A stretch of DNA of 64,000 bases from Mucilaginibacter sp. KACC 22063 (GCF_028736115.1 NZ_CP117877.1:3472001-3536000); one strand, 5' to 3'; positions 53,072 through 62,245 are shown, counted from the first letter of the stretch. Notes: generated by a model from the letters alone, not told the origin. Made by a program: numbers and translations.

Positions 53072-55087
53072 ATGCCATATTGTAAAGTAGTATTTACCTC
53101 CCTGATTTTACTTACTGTGTACATTGCAAATGCACAGAAAAATACCATACTGCCTTCCGGAAAAACAGCAACTCCCATTGAGCGGTATAATAAATTAATA
53201 GGTTATTACCGTTACGAAAATCCCGACTCGGCGTTAATGTATGTTGATAGCGGCCTTGCTTATGCCTCTGCTCATAAAGATATGGCTGCACATGCGCTTA
53301 TGCTTAATCAGCTTGGCATGATCAATGATAACCGCGGCAAATTTGAGGTATCACGCGTAAACTATCTCGAAGCTTTTAACCTTTACAAATCCCTTAACCA
53401 GGTAAAGGGCATGGCCAGCGAAACCATAAGGCTTGGTGTGGTTGAAATGCGAAAAGGTAACTATGATAAATCAGTAGGCTATTTCCTTGAAGCATTAAAG
53501 TACAGCGAAAGCATAAAGGATAGTTTCGGTATTATGGAGGCTAATATCACTTTGGGAGAAGCTTACACGGGACAGCGCAAATATGATATTGCTTTAAAAT
53601 ATCTTAAAATAGCCGAAGACATCAATGCAAAGCTGCCGCTATCAAACCTGTCATTAAACCTGTGCAATGACTTTGGCATTGCTTACCGCGAACTTGGTAT
53701 GCTTGAAGAAGCTAAAAGTTATTTTGAAAAAGGCATTGAAAAAAGCAACGTAACGCAATACCAGGGGCTTAATATTACCCTTACCAATAATCTGGCAACG
53801 GTTTACGCCAAAGATGGTAACGCGGCTTATTCTATCAAATTACAGAAAGCAGCTTTAAAAAAGGCTATAAAAATTCATAATTACATCAGGGAGCTGCAAA
53901 CCCTTAACGGCCTTGCGCAAAGCTACCAGAACATTAATATTGATACCAGCCTTAACTATCTGTACAGGGCCAAAGATCTGGCAGAAGGTCGCCAGGCATA
54001 CAAACAGGTCATAGAGTCATTGCAAGGTATATCAGAACTGCATAACAAAAAAGGCGACTACAAAGCGGCTCTTGAAGCACAGAAAGAAGCATACCAGCTG
54101 GCGGATAAATATTTCTATAAGGAAATGTCAAAGCAGGTTAATAACCTGCAGGCCGACTATGAATTGAGCAAATCGCGTGCTAAGGTACAAGAGCTTAGAT
54201 TTATGAACAACCGCCAGGTATTGGAACGCCGTATTATATTGGCGGTTGCCGTAGGGGCATTATTGGTATTGGCATTTATTGCTTACTCTGATTATCGCAA
54301 CCGTATACTGAATAAGAAACTTGTTAATGCGAATAAAAACCTCGACGAATCTAACCAGGTAAAAGATAAGTTGTTCTCTATTCTGGGTCATGACCTGCGT
54401 TCACCATTTGTGTCTGTCATTAATATGCTGGAACTGATTGATGATGAAGACCTGCCTGCCAGCACCCGCCAGGCCATGATCAATGAACTGGGCATTACCA
54501 GTAAGGCTGCCCTTGAAACACTTACCGGCTTACTGAAATGGGGTGAAATGCAAATCAAGGGTCTTCGTTTAAATACCCTGCAATTTGCGGTTAAACCGGT
54601 TTTAGACCGCGTGATGCTGTTACTTAATGGCACTGCAAATTTTAAGCATATTGAAATCAGTAACCTGGTAGATGAAGACGTAGAATTGATTGCAGACCCT
54701 GACCATGTTGAATTTGTAATACGAAACCTGTTGTCAAACGCAATTAAGTTTACCGGAGTTGGTGGTAGTATCTTCATCAAATGCTTTTTTAACAATCGTA
54801 ATAACGAGGTAACCATAACTGTTGAAGATACAGGTGTAGGCATTGCGCCCGACCGTGTAAACAGCATTTTCAGCTTAAGCAATATCAGTAGTAACGGTAC
54901 TTATAACGAAAAAGGCACAAGTCTTGGCCTGATGATCTGTAAAGAATTTATAGAAGCTAACGGCGGCTCCATCAGTGTGCGCAGCACTTTAGGTGTGGGT
55001 TCTGCATTTTCTTTTACGCTTAAAGGTGTAGTTAGTCCGCCGAATATTGAAGAAGTAAAAAAACTGCAAAGTAAACATCAGGTATAA
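53072..55087 (+). CDS. TPR-containing sensor histidine kinase
   Basis: 671 residues. The signal peptide ends at IANAQ (residue 22), followed by TPR repeats (about 30-360; clear units such as ALKYSESIKDSFGIMEANIT and AKSYFEKGIEKSNVTQYQGL) and a membrane helix near 386-402. The kinase core has LFSILGHDLRSPFVSVINML (His about 440), N-box FVIRNLLSNAIKFTGVGG, G1 VEDTGVGIAPD and G2 NEKGTSLGLMICKEF, where Ser replaces Gly in GTGLGL. Same architecture as the kinase at 47527 and a core like that at 50899. No adjacent regulator gene. The output is unknown. Confidence 0.92.
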   Translation: MPYCKVVFTSLILLTVYIANAQKNTILPSGKTATPIERYNKLIGYYRYENPDSALMYVDSGLAYASAHKDMAAHALMLNQLGMINDNRGKFEVSRVNYLEAFNLYKSLNQVKGMASETIRLGVVEMRKGNYDKSVGYFLEALKYSESIKDSFGIMEANITLGEAYTGQRKYDIALKYLKIAEDINAKLPLSNLSLNLCNDFGIAYRELGMLEEAKSYFEKGIEKSNVTQYQGLNITLTNNLATVYAKDGNAAYSIKLQKAALKKAIKIHNYIRELQTLNGLAQSYQNINIDTSLNYLYRAKDLAEGRQAYKQVIESLQGISELHNKKGDYKAALEAQKEAYQLADKYFYKEMSKQVNNLQADYELSKSRAKVQELRFMNNRQVLERRIILAVAVGALLVLAFIAYSDYRNRILNKKLVNANKNLDESNQVKDKLFSILGHDLRSPFVSVINMLELIDDEDLPASTRQAMINELGITSKAALETLTGLLKWGEMQIKGLRLNTLQFAVKPVLDRVMLLLNGTANFKHIEISNLVDEDVELIADPDHVEFVIRNLLSNAIKFTGVGGSIFIKCFFNNRNNEVTITVEDTGVGIAPDRVNSIFSLSNISSNGTYNEKGTSLGLMICKEFIEANGGSISVRSTLGVGSAFSFTLKGVVSPPNIEEVKKLQSKHQV

Positions 55088-55135
55088 TCCATTTTATTAA
55101 ATCACTACATCCTATTTTTATCACATTAAATATCA

Positions 55136-55172
55136 TTTGTAAATTCAAAATATCAATCGTAATATTGCGATA
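55136..55172 (+). promoter_or_regulatory. arsR promoter with overlapping ArsR operator
   Basis: TTTG (55136-55139) and TAATATTG (55160-55167) are 20 bp apart, matching the Bacteroidota -33/-7 layout with one mismatch in the -7. The near-palindrome ATCGTAATATTGCGAT (55156-55171) covers the -7 box. Transcription would start about two bases before the arsR ATG at 55176, giving a nearly leaderless mRNA. Confidence 0.6.
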
Positions 55173-55175
55173 TAA

Positions 55176-55505
55176 ATGGGAACTACCAAGTCAGAAATAT
55201 TCACCGATGAACAAAACAGATTGGCTATCATGCTGAAAGCGCTGGCACATCCGGCACGCATTGCCATTCTGCAACAGATCATCAAAGCTAATGCTTGTAT
55301 TTGCGGCGATCTGGTGGATGAACTGGGACTTGCACAAGCCACCATTTCACAGCATTTAAAAGAGTTAAAAAATGCCGGAATTATACAGGGTACAATTGAA
55401 GGCGTCAGCACCTGTTATTGTATTGAACCCAATGCCTGGAAGCTGTTACAAAATGAATTAAGCCTCTTCTTTGGCGCTTATAAACCTGTTAATACCTGCT
55501 GTTAA
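55176..55505 (+). CDS. arsR: ArsR-family metalloid-responsive repressor
   Basis: 109-residue winged-helix repressor. The HTH is in LGLAQATISQHLKELKNAGI (residues about 53-72). The sensing cysteines lie in NACICGDLVDE (CxC at 43 and 45), in STCYC (about 88 and 90) and at the C-terminus (TCC), fitting As(III)/Sb(III) binding. It represses the ars operon and lets go on metalloid binding. Its own promoter carries an operator, and a second copy lies before the next gene, only 33 bp downstream. Confidence 0.92.
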   Translation: MGTTKSEIFTDEQNRLAIMLKALAHPARIAILQQIIKANACICGDLVDELGLAQATISQHLKELKNAGIIQGTIEGVSTCYCIEPNAWKLLQNELSLFFGAYKPVNTCC

Positions 55506-55519
55506 AAAAAATTTGCATT

Positions 55520-55540
55520 TATCAATCGCAATATTACAAT
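55520..55540 (+). promoter_or_regulatory. Second ArsR operator copy inside the ars operon
   Basis: TATCAATCGCAATATTACAA (55520-55539) matches the arsR-upstream site TATCAATCGTAATATTGCGA at 17 of 20 positions. It covers the ATG at 55539, which argues for a start at 55545 for the DUF6428 gene and for a second control point within the operon. Confidence 0.6.
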
Positions 55541-55544
55541 GAAT

Positions 55545-56060
55545 ATGGAAACAATGAACTGGCAAACGTTTAAGCAGACAATTGAACAAAATCAGACGCT
55601 CGACCTGCAATTTCAATATGCGGAGAATAAGTGGGTGTCGCCCTCATACCACATTACTGAAATAAAACAAGCACCCATTACCTCTGTAGATTGCGGCGGC
55701 GTGGTTAACAAATGGACAGAAGTGGTCGTTCAGCTTTGGGAACCGGAGGTTAAACAGCAAGAACGTGCCATGAAAGCGCGCAAAGCACTGTCAATCATTG
55801 AACTTGTAGAGAAATCATTAGTACTTGATGCAGATGCAATAGTAAAAATTGAGTTTGGCAACAGCAATTTTGATACAAGGCAGATGTTGCCTCAGAAAAT
55901 TTATGCAGATGGCGATAACCTGATAGTTGACCTGAGGCCCGATACTGTACAATGCAAAGCAAATGACAGAGGCGAAAGCTGCGGCCCTAAACCCAAAATT
56001 CAATTAAAAAATTTAGCCGCCGGTGGTAACAGCTGCACACCCGGCAGCGGATGTTGCTAA
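55545..56060 (+). CDS. DUF6428 family protein of the arsenic operon
   Basis: About 171 residues, cytoplasmic, no signal. The family is regularly found in Bacteroidota ars operons but has no known activity. The body is alpha/beta (WQTFKQTIEQNQTLDLQFQY, IELVEKSLVLDADAIVKIEF), and a C-terminal tail rich in Cys and Gly (QCKANDRGESCGPKPKI, then NSCTPGSGCC) could bind As(III). The start is placed at 55545 because an upstream ATG (55539) lies in the operator; 55554 is also possible. Between arsR and arsC with 3-9 bp to arsC, so co-transcribed. Confidence 0.78.
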   Translation: METMNWQTFKQTIEQNQTLDLQFQYAENKWVSPSYHITEIKQAPITSVDCGGVVNKWTEVVVQLWEPEVKQQERAMKARKALSIIELVEKSLVLDADAIVKIEFGNSNFDTRQMLPQKIYADGDNLIVDLRPDTVQCKANDRGESCGPKPKIQLKNLAAGGNSCTPGSGCC

Positions 56061-56069
56061 TTAATGATT

Positions 56070-56486
56070 ATGAAAAACATACTTGTTTTGTGCACAGGCA
56101 ACAGTTGCCGCAGCCAGATGGCCGAGGGCTATTTAAGATTATTTGCTAACGGGAAAGCCAATATTTACAGTGCCGGAATTGAAACACATGGTGTAAACCC
56201 AAAAGCGATACAAATTATGGCAGAAGATGGTGTAGACATATCGAGGCATACCTCTAACCACGTTGACGAATACATGAGTGTTCCTTTTGATTACGTCATA
56301 ACAGTTTGCGATAATGCCAACGAGGCATGCCCATACTTTCCGGGTAATGTACAACGCTTCCATCATAATTTTCCTGATCCGGCAAAGGCAACCGGCACAG
56401 AAGATGAAATCATACAATCATTCCGTACCACACGTGATATGATCAAAACTTACAGTAAAAATTTTATCGACCAGTATTTATCATGA
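56070..56486 (+). CDS. arsC: Arsenate reductase ArsC (LMW phosphatase-like, thioredoxin-coupled)
   Basis: Reduces arsenate to arsenite for export. 138 residues from 56070 ([20 protein letters not shown]). The CX5R loop CTGNSCR and the resolving cysteines in [15 protein letters not shown] give the three-Cys relay of the thioredoxin-dependent class (Staphylococcus pI258 type). The Asp for phosphate chemistry falls in [10 protein letters not shown]. It overlaps the acr3 start by 4 bp, so the two are translationally coupled. Confidence 0.94.
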   Translation: MKNILVLCTGNSCRSQMAEGYLRLFANGKANIYSAGIETHGVNPKAIQIMAEDGVDISRHTSNHVDEYMSVPFDYVITVCDNANEACPYFPGNVQRFHHNFPDPAKATGTEDEIIQSFRTTRDMIKTYSKNFIDQYLS

Positions 56487-57544
56487 GCGTTAATAACTGT
56501 GCACCTGCCGCCGAACGAAAACGGCTTAGCTTTCTCGACCGTTATTTAACCTTATGGATATTCATGGCAATGGCTGTAGGCATTAGCTTAGGTTATTTTG
56601 TGCCTTCTACCGCGAAAATCATCAACAACTTCTCTAACGGCACTACCAATATTCCACTGGCTATCGGCCTTATCCTAATGATGTACCCGCCTTTTGTTAA
56701 GGTACGATACGAAAGTTTGGGCGAAGTTTTTAAAAACTCAAGAATACTCAGCGTTTCATTATTTTTAAATTGGATTATTGGCCCTATCCTGATGTTCGTG
56801 CTGGCACTGGTCTTTTTGCATGACAAGCCATCTTACATGACCGGTCTGATTTTAATCGGTTTGGCAAGGTGTATTGCCATGGTTATTGTATGGAATGAAC
56901 TGGCTGGCGGCAGCCGCGAATATGCTGCCGGCCTGGTAGCTTTAAACAGTATCTTCCAGGTGTTACTTTACAGCTTTTATGCCTGGCTATTCATCTCTGT
57001 TTTACCACCAGTTTTCGGCTTTAAGGCAATTGCTGTTCATATAACCATCGGCGAAATTGCCAAATCTGTAGCTATATATCTGGGCTTACCCTTTGCAGCC
57101 GGATTGATCAGCAGGTATGCAATTATTAAATTCAAAGGTACCGACTGGCTTCAACAAAAGTTTATTCCGCTGATTTCACCCTTAACACTTATCGCGTTAT
57201 TATTTACTATAGTGTTAATGTTTAGCCTTAAAGGACAATTAATAGTACAGATACCATTTGATGTGCTGCGCATAGCCTTGCCGTTGGTTATTTATTTTGC
57301 CATTATGTTTGTGGTAAGTTTTTTAATTGGCAAAAAACTGGGTGCAGACTATACTCAAAACGCTTCCATAGCTTTTACAGCAGCCGGTAATAATTTCGAG
57401 TTGGCTATTGCTGTTGCAATCGGCGTATTCGGCATTAATTCGGGCGAAGCCTTTGCAGGTGTGATTGGTCCGCTTGTAGAAGTACCCGCCTTAATTGCGC
57501 TTGTAAACCTTGCTTTGTGGTTTAAGAAAAGATATTATAACTGA
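56483..57544 (+). CDS. acr3: Arsenite efflux transporter ACR3
   Basis: 353-residue inner-membrane As(OH)3 exporter of the bile/arsenite/riboflavin superfamily with ten helices. The family residues are present: [20 protein letters not shown] holds the essential Cys in TM4, and [20 protein letters not shown] the second half-site. Last gene of the ars operon; its stop is 9 bp from the end of the convergent MHS transporter. Confidence 0.95.
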   Translation: MSVNNCAPAAERKRLSFLDRYLTLWIFMAMAVGISLGYFVPSTAKIINNFSNGTTNIPLAIGLILMMYPPFVKVRYESLGEVFKNSRILSVSLFLNWIIGPILMFVLALVFLHDKPSYMTGLILIGLARCIAMVIVWNELAGGSREYAAGLVALNSIFQVLLYSFYAWLFISVLPPVFGFKAIAVHITIGEIAKSVAIYLGLPFAAGLISRYAIIKFKGTDWLQQKFIPLISPLTLIALLFTIVLMFSLKGQLIVQIPFDVLRIALPLVIYFAIMFVVSFLIGKKLGADYTQNASIAFTAAGNNFELAIAVAIGVFGINSGEAFAGVIGPLVEVPALIALVNLALWFKKRYYN

Positions 57545-57552
57545 AACGCAAG

Positions 57553-58860
57553 CTATTTCAAATCTTTATCCAGCTTAGAATTATTGTCGATATCTCCAAT
57601 ACATAAACTGGTAACCAGGGAGATTACCGAACAAGCCGCTACATACCAGTAAAACCAATTGGCATGCCCCATCAATTTAAATTTTAAGGCCAATGTTTCG
57701 GCAGTGCCGCCAAATATGGCTACCGTAAGTGCATAAGGTAAACTAACACCTAAGGACCTGATATTAACCGGAAAAAGTTCGGCTTTAATAATGGCTGATA
57801 TAGATGTGCACAGGCTTAAAATCACAAGCGCAGCAATAATCAGCAATGTGGCAATCCATACATTATGCGTCTTTCCAAGCGCCATCATAATGGGCACTGT
57901 GGTAATTGAACTTACTATGCCATAAATAATCATTACCCGCTTACGGCCAATTTTATCACTGATTAACCCGGAGAGCGGATGAACAAGCATAAATACCAGA
58001 AGAACAATTATGGTGATGATAGTTGATTGGTCTTTACTGAACCCTGCTGTATTAACCAGGTACTTTTGAATATAAGTCGTAAAAGTATAAAACGCCACGG
58101 TAGTACCAATGGTAAAGCCGATAATGATCCACAATTCTTTCGGGTACTTTAACAGTTCTTTAAACGCGCCGCGTTTACTTTCAACCACACGCTCTTTTTT
58201 AAAGGAATCAGTTTCGGCAAGGCTTCGGCGTAAATACAAGGCCGACACCGCCAGTACAGCACCTAACCCAAATGGGATGCGCCATCCCCAGTCGGTTATC
58301 TGTTTACTTGTTAACCAATACCGCTGCATGATTAATAGTATCAGCAGCGCAATCAGCTGCCCCATTGTAGTAGTTACATACTGGAAACTTGAATAAAAGC
58401 CACGATGTTTTTTAGGAGCAATCTCACTCAGATAAGTGGCTGCGGTACCATATTCGCCGCCTATGCTTAAGCCCTGTAACATACGCGCCAGTACCAAAAC
58501 GATAGGTGCGGCAATGCCAATGGTTCTGTATCCGGGTATGCCTGTTATAATCAGCGAGCCTATACTCATCAACACAACAGACAAAGTTAAAGCTGCCTTA
58601 CGCCCTTTACGGTCGGCATAGGCACCCATTATCCACCCCCCGATAGGCCGCATTAAAAATCCGATGGCAAATATGCCTGCTGTATTCAGCAAGCGTACAG
58701 TCTCGTTATCATCAGGAAAAAATGCACCCGAAAAATACAGCGCAAACACCGAGTAGGTATACCAGTCATACCACTCCACCAAATTGCCGACAGATCCACC
58801 AATAACTAACTTAATACGTTGCCTAACCAGTTGTGATCTTTCGGCTGTTTGTTGCTGCAT
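57553..58860 (-). CDS. MHS-family MFS transporter (proton-coupled carboxylate/betaine type)
   Basis: 435 residues with twelve helices. The MHS subfamily marks are VGNLVEWYDWYTYSVFALYF (TM1), RPIGGWIMGAYADRKGRKAA and GEYGTAATYLSEIAPKKHRG. KgtP/ProP-like proteins of this group import alpha-ketoglutarate, citrate, proline or betaine with protons; the substrate here is undecided. The start at 58860 (MQQQTAERSQLV) is preferred over one 12 codons upstream, which would add a non-family hydrophobic stretch. Confidence 0.88.
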   Translation of the reverse strand: MQQQTAERSQLVRQRIKLVIGGSVGNLVEWYDWYTYSVFALYFSGAFFPDDNETVRLLNTAGIFAIGFLMRPIGGWIMGAYADRKGRKAALTLSVVLMSIGSLIITGIPGYRTIGIAAPIVLVLARMLQGLSIGGEYGTAATYLSEIAPKKHRGFYSSFQYVTTTMGQLIALLILLIMQRYWLTSKQITDWGWRIPFGLGAVLAVSALYLRRSLAETDSFKKERVVESKRGAFKELLKYPKELWIIIGFTIGTTVAFYTFTTYIQKYLVNTAGFSKDQSTIITIIVLLVFMLVHPLSGLISDKIGRKRVMIIYGIVSSITTVPIMMALGKTHNVWIATLLIIAALVILSLCTSISAIIKAELFPVNIRSLGVSLPYALTVAIFGGTAETLALKFKLMGHANWFYWYVAACSVISLVTSLCIGDIDNNSKLDKDLK

Positions 58861-58922
58861 TGCTAAAAATACAAATTCAATAACAATCGGCAACATTTGT
58901 AAATAGCCTGTGTTAGCTTAAT

Positions 58923-59150
58923 ATGAGTTCAGCATTTGTAAGAGAGGGCGACAGCCAGCAGTTGCACGAAATTGCGCCAACCATGCATGCCTTACAGGTA
59001 TACCTGCAACGCGAAAACGGCGGCATCCGCATTTATGAAAAGAAACAATGGTTTAGTGAAAAGCAGGGCCGCGACGTTTTTGAAATGAGCGACGGACTGA
59101 TCTATGCAAAAGATGATGACAGCAAGTGGTATATCGTGTTTGATGAATAA
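58923..59150 (+). CDS. Small conserved cytoplasmic protein, function unknown
   Basis: 75 residues, acidic, no signal or membrane segment. Order: MSSAFVREGDSQQLHEIAPT, a short helix-strand and YEKKQWFSEKQGRDVFEMSD, ending DSKWYIVFDE. It has a stable-fold look (one small beta-sheet) and is divergent from the MHS transporter. I recognise no family. Single gene facing a repeat-rich gene-free stretch. Confidence 0.65.
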   Translation: MSSAFVREGDSQQLHEIAPTMHALQVYLQRENGGIRIYEKKQWFSEKQGRDVFEMSDGLIYAKDDDSKWYIVFDE

Positions 59151-59160
59151 GAAAATCAAA

Positions 59161-59501
59161 CCTTGTTACTTTGTCTTAGCCACAAAGTAACCAAAAGGCC
59201 AAAACAGCAAAAGGCTTCTTTGTCGCACAGGGCTATTCCTGCAAAGCCGTCCGATCCCGGAATCGCCACAACGGCATTCGCTCCAGATCTACCGGCTTTC
59301 AGCCAGAAGCTGCTTGCTGTTATATATATCGGTTGTACCCTTAATTTATTTCATTACTGTCTTTACATAACCGTTTTAAATGTGACCTCGGGCTTGTTGC
59401 GGCAAGCACAGGTATTGCTAACTTACTTTTGGCACAAAGCAACAAGGCCAAAGTCACGACTTTTTCTTTGGTGACTTTCTTTTGGGGAGAAAAAGAAAGT
59501 C
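59161..59501. repeat. Non-coding, inverted-repeat-bearing element (MITE-like)
   Basis: The left arm at 59161-59190, read in reverse complement, runs TTACTTTGTGGC then ACAAAGTAACAAGG. The right arm at 59423-59449 runs TTACTTTTGGC then ACAAAGCAACAAGG, so the ends are imperfect inverted repeats around a 290-bp core without genes. The left arm itself folds (GTTACTTTG/CAAAGTAAC, 59165-59173 with 59183-59191). Beyond the right end GACTTTCTTTT (59473-59483) pairs with AAAAGAAAGTC (59491-59501). The frames inside are composition shadows. Whether it is dispersed through the genome needs a search. Confidence 0.5.
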
Positions 59502-59602
59502 TTATTCAAACCATAAAGTACATACGCAAACTAAACATTATCTTTTCATCTGCAAATCACTTACATTTGTTAAACGTTCTTTACAATAAGAAAAAATCTT
59601 CC

Positions 59603-59781
59603 AGCAGTACAGGTTTCCGGTTAACGCCGGGACTAAGAAGGAACCATGTGTAAATCATGGGCTGTCGCGCAACTGTAAGTCCGCCTTAACAAAGGCCGCC
59701 GTAAATAGCCACTATCGCTCACAAAGCGTTGGGAAGGTAACGGTAAAAGGACAAGCCAGGATACTTGCCGTACTGTTAAAA
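59603..59781 (+). promoter_or_regulatory. Cobalamin (B12) riboswitch upstream of metE
   Basis: The B12 box is AGCCAGGATACTTGCC (59754-59769). Upstream come the conserved receptor pieces CTGTCGCGCAACTGTAA (about 59662-59678), CCGGGACTAAGAAGGAACC (about 59628-59645) and GCCACTATCGC (59708-59718). Base stem P1 pairs CAGTAC (59605-59610) with GTACTG (59770-59775). It sits ahead of the cobalamin-independent methionine synthase gene and should shut it off when B12 is present, so that the B12-dependent enzyme takes over. This is the known arrangement for metE in many bacteria. Confidence 0.9.
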
Positions 59782-59786
59782 GACCA

Positions 59787-59912
59787 ATGCTTTCGCGATT
59801 GAAGCAGTAGTCGATGGACAAGCAGGCGGTATTATGCTGCACTGTTGTGTTTATTTCTACCCATTTCCGAAAGCATACCGAAACGTAAGGAGCATTAATC
59901 AATTCAATTAAT
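59787..59912 (+). promoter_or_regulatory. Candidate expression platform between riboswitch and metE
   Basis: ATGCTTTCG (59787-59795) is perfectly complementary to CGAAAGCAT (59868-59876). AAGGAG follows 10-15 bases later, and CATTAAT/ATTAATG forms a second hairpin about 20 bp before the metE start at 59934. No U-tract terminator is visible, so control is likely at translation or by alternative pairing with the aptamer 3' end. Confidence 0.4.
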
Positions 59913-59933
59913 GTTTAACTAAGTTTTACGCGT

Positions 59934-62240
59934 ATGCTAAAAAACAATCTTGGTTTCCCACGCATGGGCAGCCACCGTCAACTCAAAAAAGCCAGCGAAC
60001 AGTACTGGCAGGGCAAAATCACCAGGCAAGATCTTTATGCTGCCGCCCGCAAAATTAAGGAGGCCAACTGGCAGTTGCAGCTCGATGCAGGTATCGATCT
60101 TATCCCCTGCAATGATTTCAGCTATTATGACCATGTGCTGGACATGAGCCTGCTGCTTGGCGCAATCCCTGCACGTTACTCTCCGGTAGTTGCTTCTGTA
60201 AAAGGTAATGAGGAGATCGACATGTACTTTGCCATGGCACGTGGTTATCAGAAAGATGGCCTCGACATTAAGGCCATGGAAATGACAAAATGGTTCGATA
60301 CCAACTATCATTACATCGTTCCTGAGTTTACTGCCGATCAGCAATTTAATCTGTTTTCAGAAAAGCTGTTCGCCGAGTTTAACCACGCCAAACAATATGT
60401 TGGCGGTGCAGCAAAGCCTGTAATCATTGGCCCTGTATCCTACCTGTTATTAGGTAAAGAAAAGGAGGCCGGCTTCGACAAGATAGATTTAATCAAGAAG
60501 CTGGTTCCGGTTTATGTCGACATAATTAACAGGCTAAAAAATTATGGCGCCGAGTGGGTACAGCTTGATGAGCCTTACCTGGCAATGGACCTCAGCAAAA
60601 AAGAGAAAGAGGCCTTTGAGTACGCCTACCGTGCAATAGCCAATCGCGTAAGTGGCGTAAAGCTATTGGTAGCAACCTACTTTGATGCCCTGCTTGATAA
60701 TGCGCCTTTAGCAGTTAACCTGCCAGTACAGGCATTACACATTGACCTGGCACGCGCACCAGAACAGTTAGATGAAGTATTAGCGTTGATGCCTGCAAAT
60801 CTGCAATTATCATTAGGTGTTATCGATGGCCGTAACGTTTGGAAGAATGATTACAAAAAATCGCTTGCCCATATTACCAAAGCCATTGGTGCATTAGGCA
60901 GCGAACGTATCATGATTTCCCCTTCCAGCTCTTTACTGCATACCCCTTATGATCTTGACCTGGAAACAGCTATCGACTATGGCGTTAAAAACTGGATGGC
61001 TTTTGCTAAGCAAAAACTGAACGAGGTAAGCGAATTACACCAGATCATCCAGGGTAATACCGACCTGATGCGCAACAATCAGCAAGCAATTGAAAGCCGC
61101 CGCACCTCAACGGTGATACACAAAGACACCGTTAAGCAAAAGATTGCGGCTATAACCGATGCTGATGCTACCCGTAACAGCGCATTTCCGGTGAGGCAGC
61201 AGTTACAGCAACAACGCTTTAAACTACCGCACTTCCCTACAACTACCATTGGATCTTTCCCTCAAACGGATGATATACGCCAGCTAAGGGCAAAGTATAA
61301 AAAAGGCGAACTTCGTCTTCAGGAATATGAACAAGCGTTAGAAAAAGCTACCATTGAAACTATACGCTTGCAGGAAGAAATTGGCATTGATGTATTAGTA
61401 CATGGCGAATTTGAGCGTAACGACATGGTGGAATATTTTGGCGAACAGCTGGATGGTTATCTGTTTACTCAAAACGGTTGGGTGCAAAGCTATGGCAGCC
61501 GTTGTGTTAAACCCCCTGTGATTTACGGCGACATCAGCCGTCCGAAAGATATGACCGTGCGCTGGAGCAGTTTCGCTCAGCAGCAAACCGACCGACCGAT
61601 GAAAGGTATGCTTACAGGCCCTATCACTATCTTACAATGGTCGTTTGTGCGCGACGATCAACCGCGCGAAACCACCGCTAACCAGATCGCATTGGCTATC
61701 CGCGAAGAAGTGGTCGCGTTAGAAAAGGCAGGGATCGGTATTATACAAATAGATGAACCTGCCATTCGCGAAGGTTTACCATTAAGGCGCGCCAACTGGC
61801 CTGCTTACCTTACCTGGGCGGTTAAGGCATTCCGTATTTCAGCAAGTGGCGTGAACGACGAAACGCAGATACATACGCACATGTGTTATAGCGAGTTTAA
61901 TGATATCATTGAACATATAGCCGCTATGGATGCCGATGTGATCACGATTGAAACATCGCGCTCGCAAATGGAACTGCTGGAAGCATTTTCAGATTTTGAA
62001 TACCCGAACGAGATTGGCCCGGGTGTATATGATATTCACTCGCCGCGTGTACCAACCGTTGAGGAAATGTTAAGCCTTCTTGAAAAGGCAGCAATCTTAC
62101 TACCTGCACGTAATATTTGGGTAAACCCCGATTGCGGATTAAAAACCCGTAAATGGCCGGAGACCAAAGCCGCACTTATCAATATGGTGAGTGCCGCCAA
62201 ACAGGCACGGGAAAAAATCACAGAACCTGTTACCCTTTAA
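59934..62240 (+). CDS. metE: Cobalamin-independent methionine synthase
   Basis: Transfers the methyl group of 5-methyltetrahydropteroyltriglutamate to homocysteine. 768 residues in two TIM barrels. The N-terminal one opens MLKNNLGFPRMGSHRQLKKA. The C-terminal catalytic barrel opens LPHFPTTTIGSFPQT, with zinc ligands in HTHMCYSEFND (His, Cys), a catalytic Asp/Glu region IQIDEPAIREGLPL, and the third ligand Cys in NPDCGLKTRKW. Length is usual. Expression is governed by the B12 riboswitch upstream; the gene is monocistronic and ends at a strong hairpin. Confidence 0.97.
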   Translation: MLKNNLGFPRMGSHRQLKKASEQYWQGKITRQDLYAAARKIKEANWQLQLDAGIDLIPCNDFSYYDHVLDMSLLLGAIPARYSPVVASVKGNEEIDMYFAMARGYQKDGLDIKAMEMTKWFDTNYHYIVPEFTADQQFNLFSEKLFAEFNHAKQYVGGAAKPVIIGPVSYLLLGKEKEAGFDKIDLIKKLVPVYVDIINRLKNYGAEWVQLDEPYLAMDLSKKEKEAFEYAYRAIANRVSGVKLLVATYFDALLDNAPLAVNLPVQALHIDLARAPEQLDEVLALMPANLQLSLGVIDGRNVWKNDYKKSLAHITKAIGALGSERIMISPSSSLLHTPYDLDLETAIDYGVKNWMAFAKQKLNEVSELHQIIQGNTDLMRNNQQAIESRRTSTVIHKDTVKQKIAAITDADATRNSAFPVRQQLQQQRFKLPHFPTTTIGSFPQTDDIRQLRAKYKKGELRLQEYEQALEKATIETIRLQEEIGIDVLVHGEFERNDMVEYFGEQLDGYLFTQNGWVQSYGSRCVKPPVIYGDISRPKDMTVRWSSFAQQQTDRPMKGMLTGPITILQWSFVRDDQPRETTANQIALAIREEVVALEKAGIGIIQIDEPAIREGLPLRRANWPAYLTWAVKAFRISASGVNDETQIHTHMCYSEFNDIIEHIAAMDADVITIETSRSQMELLEAFSDFEYPNEIGPGVYDIHSPRVPTVEEMLSLLEKAAILLPARNIWVNPDCGLKTRKWPETKAALINMVSAAKQAREKITEPVTL

Positions 62241-62245
62241 AAGAA

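Noticed and set aside
59163-59653. Two apparent small genes (59163-59474 and 59429-59653)
   Set aside because: They lie across a repeat-bearing non-coding element and the start of the B12 riboswitch, with repetitive low-complexity translations and no start context.
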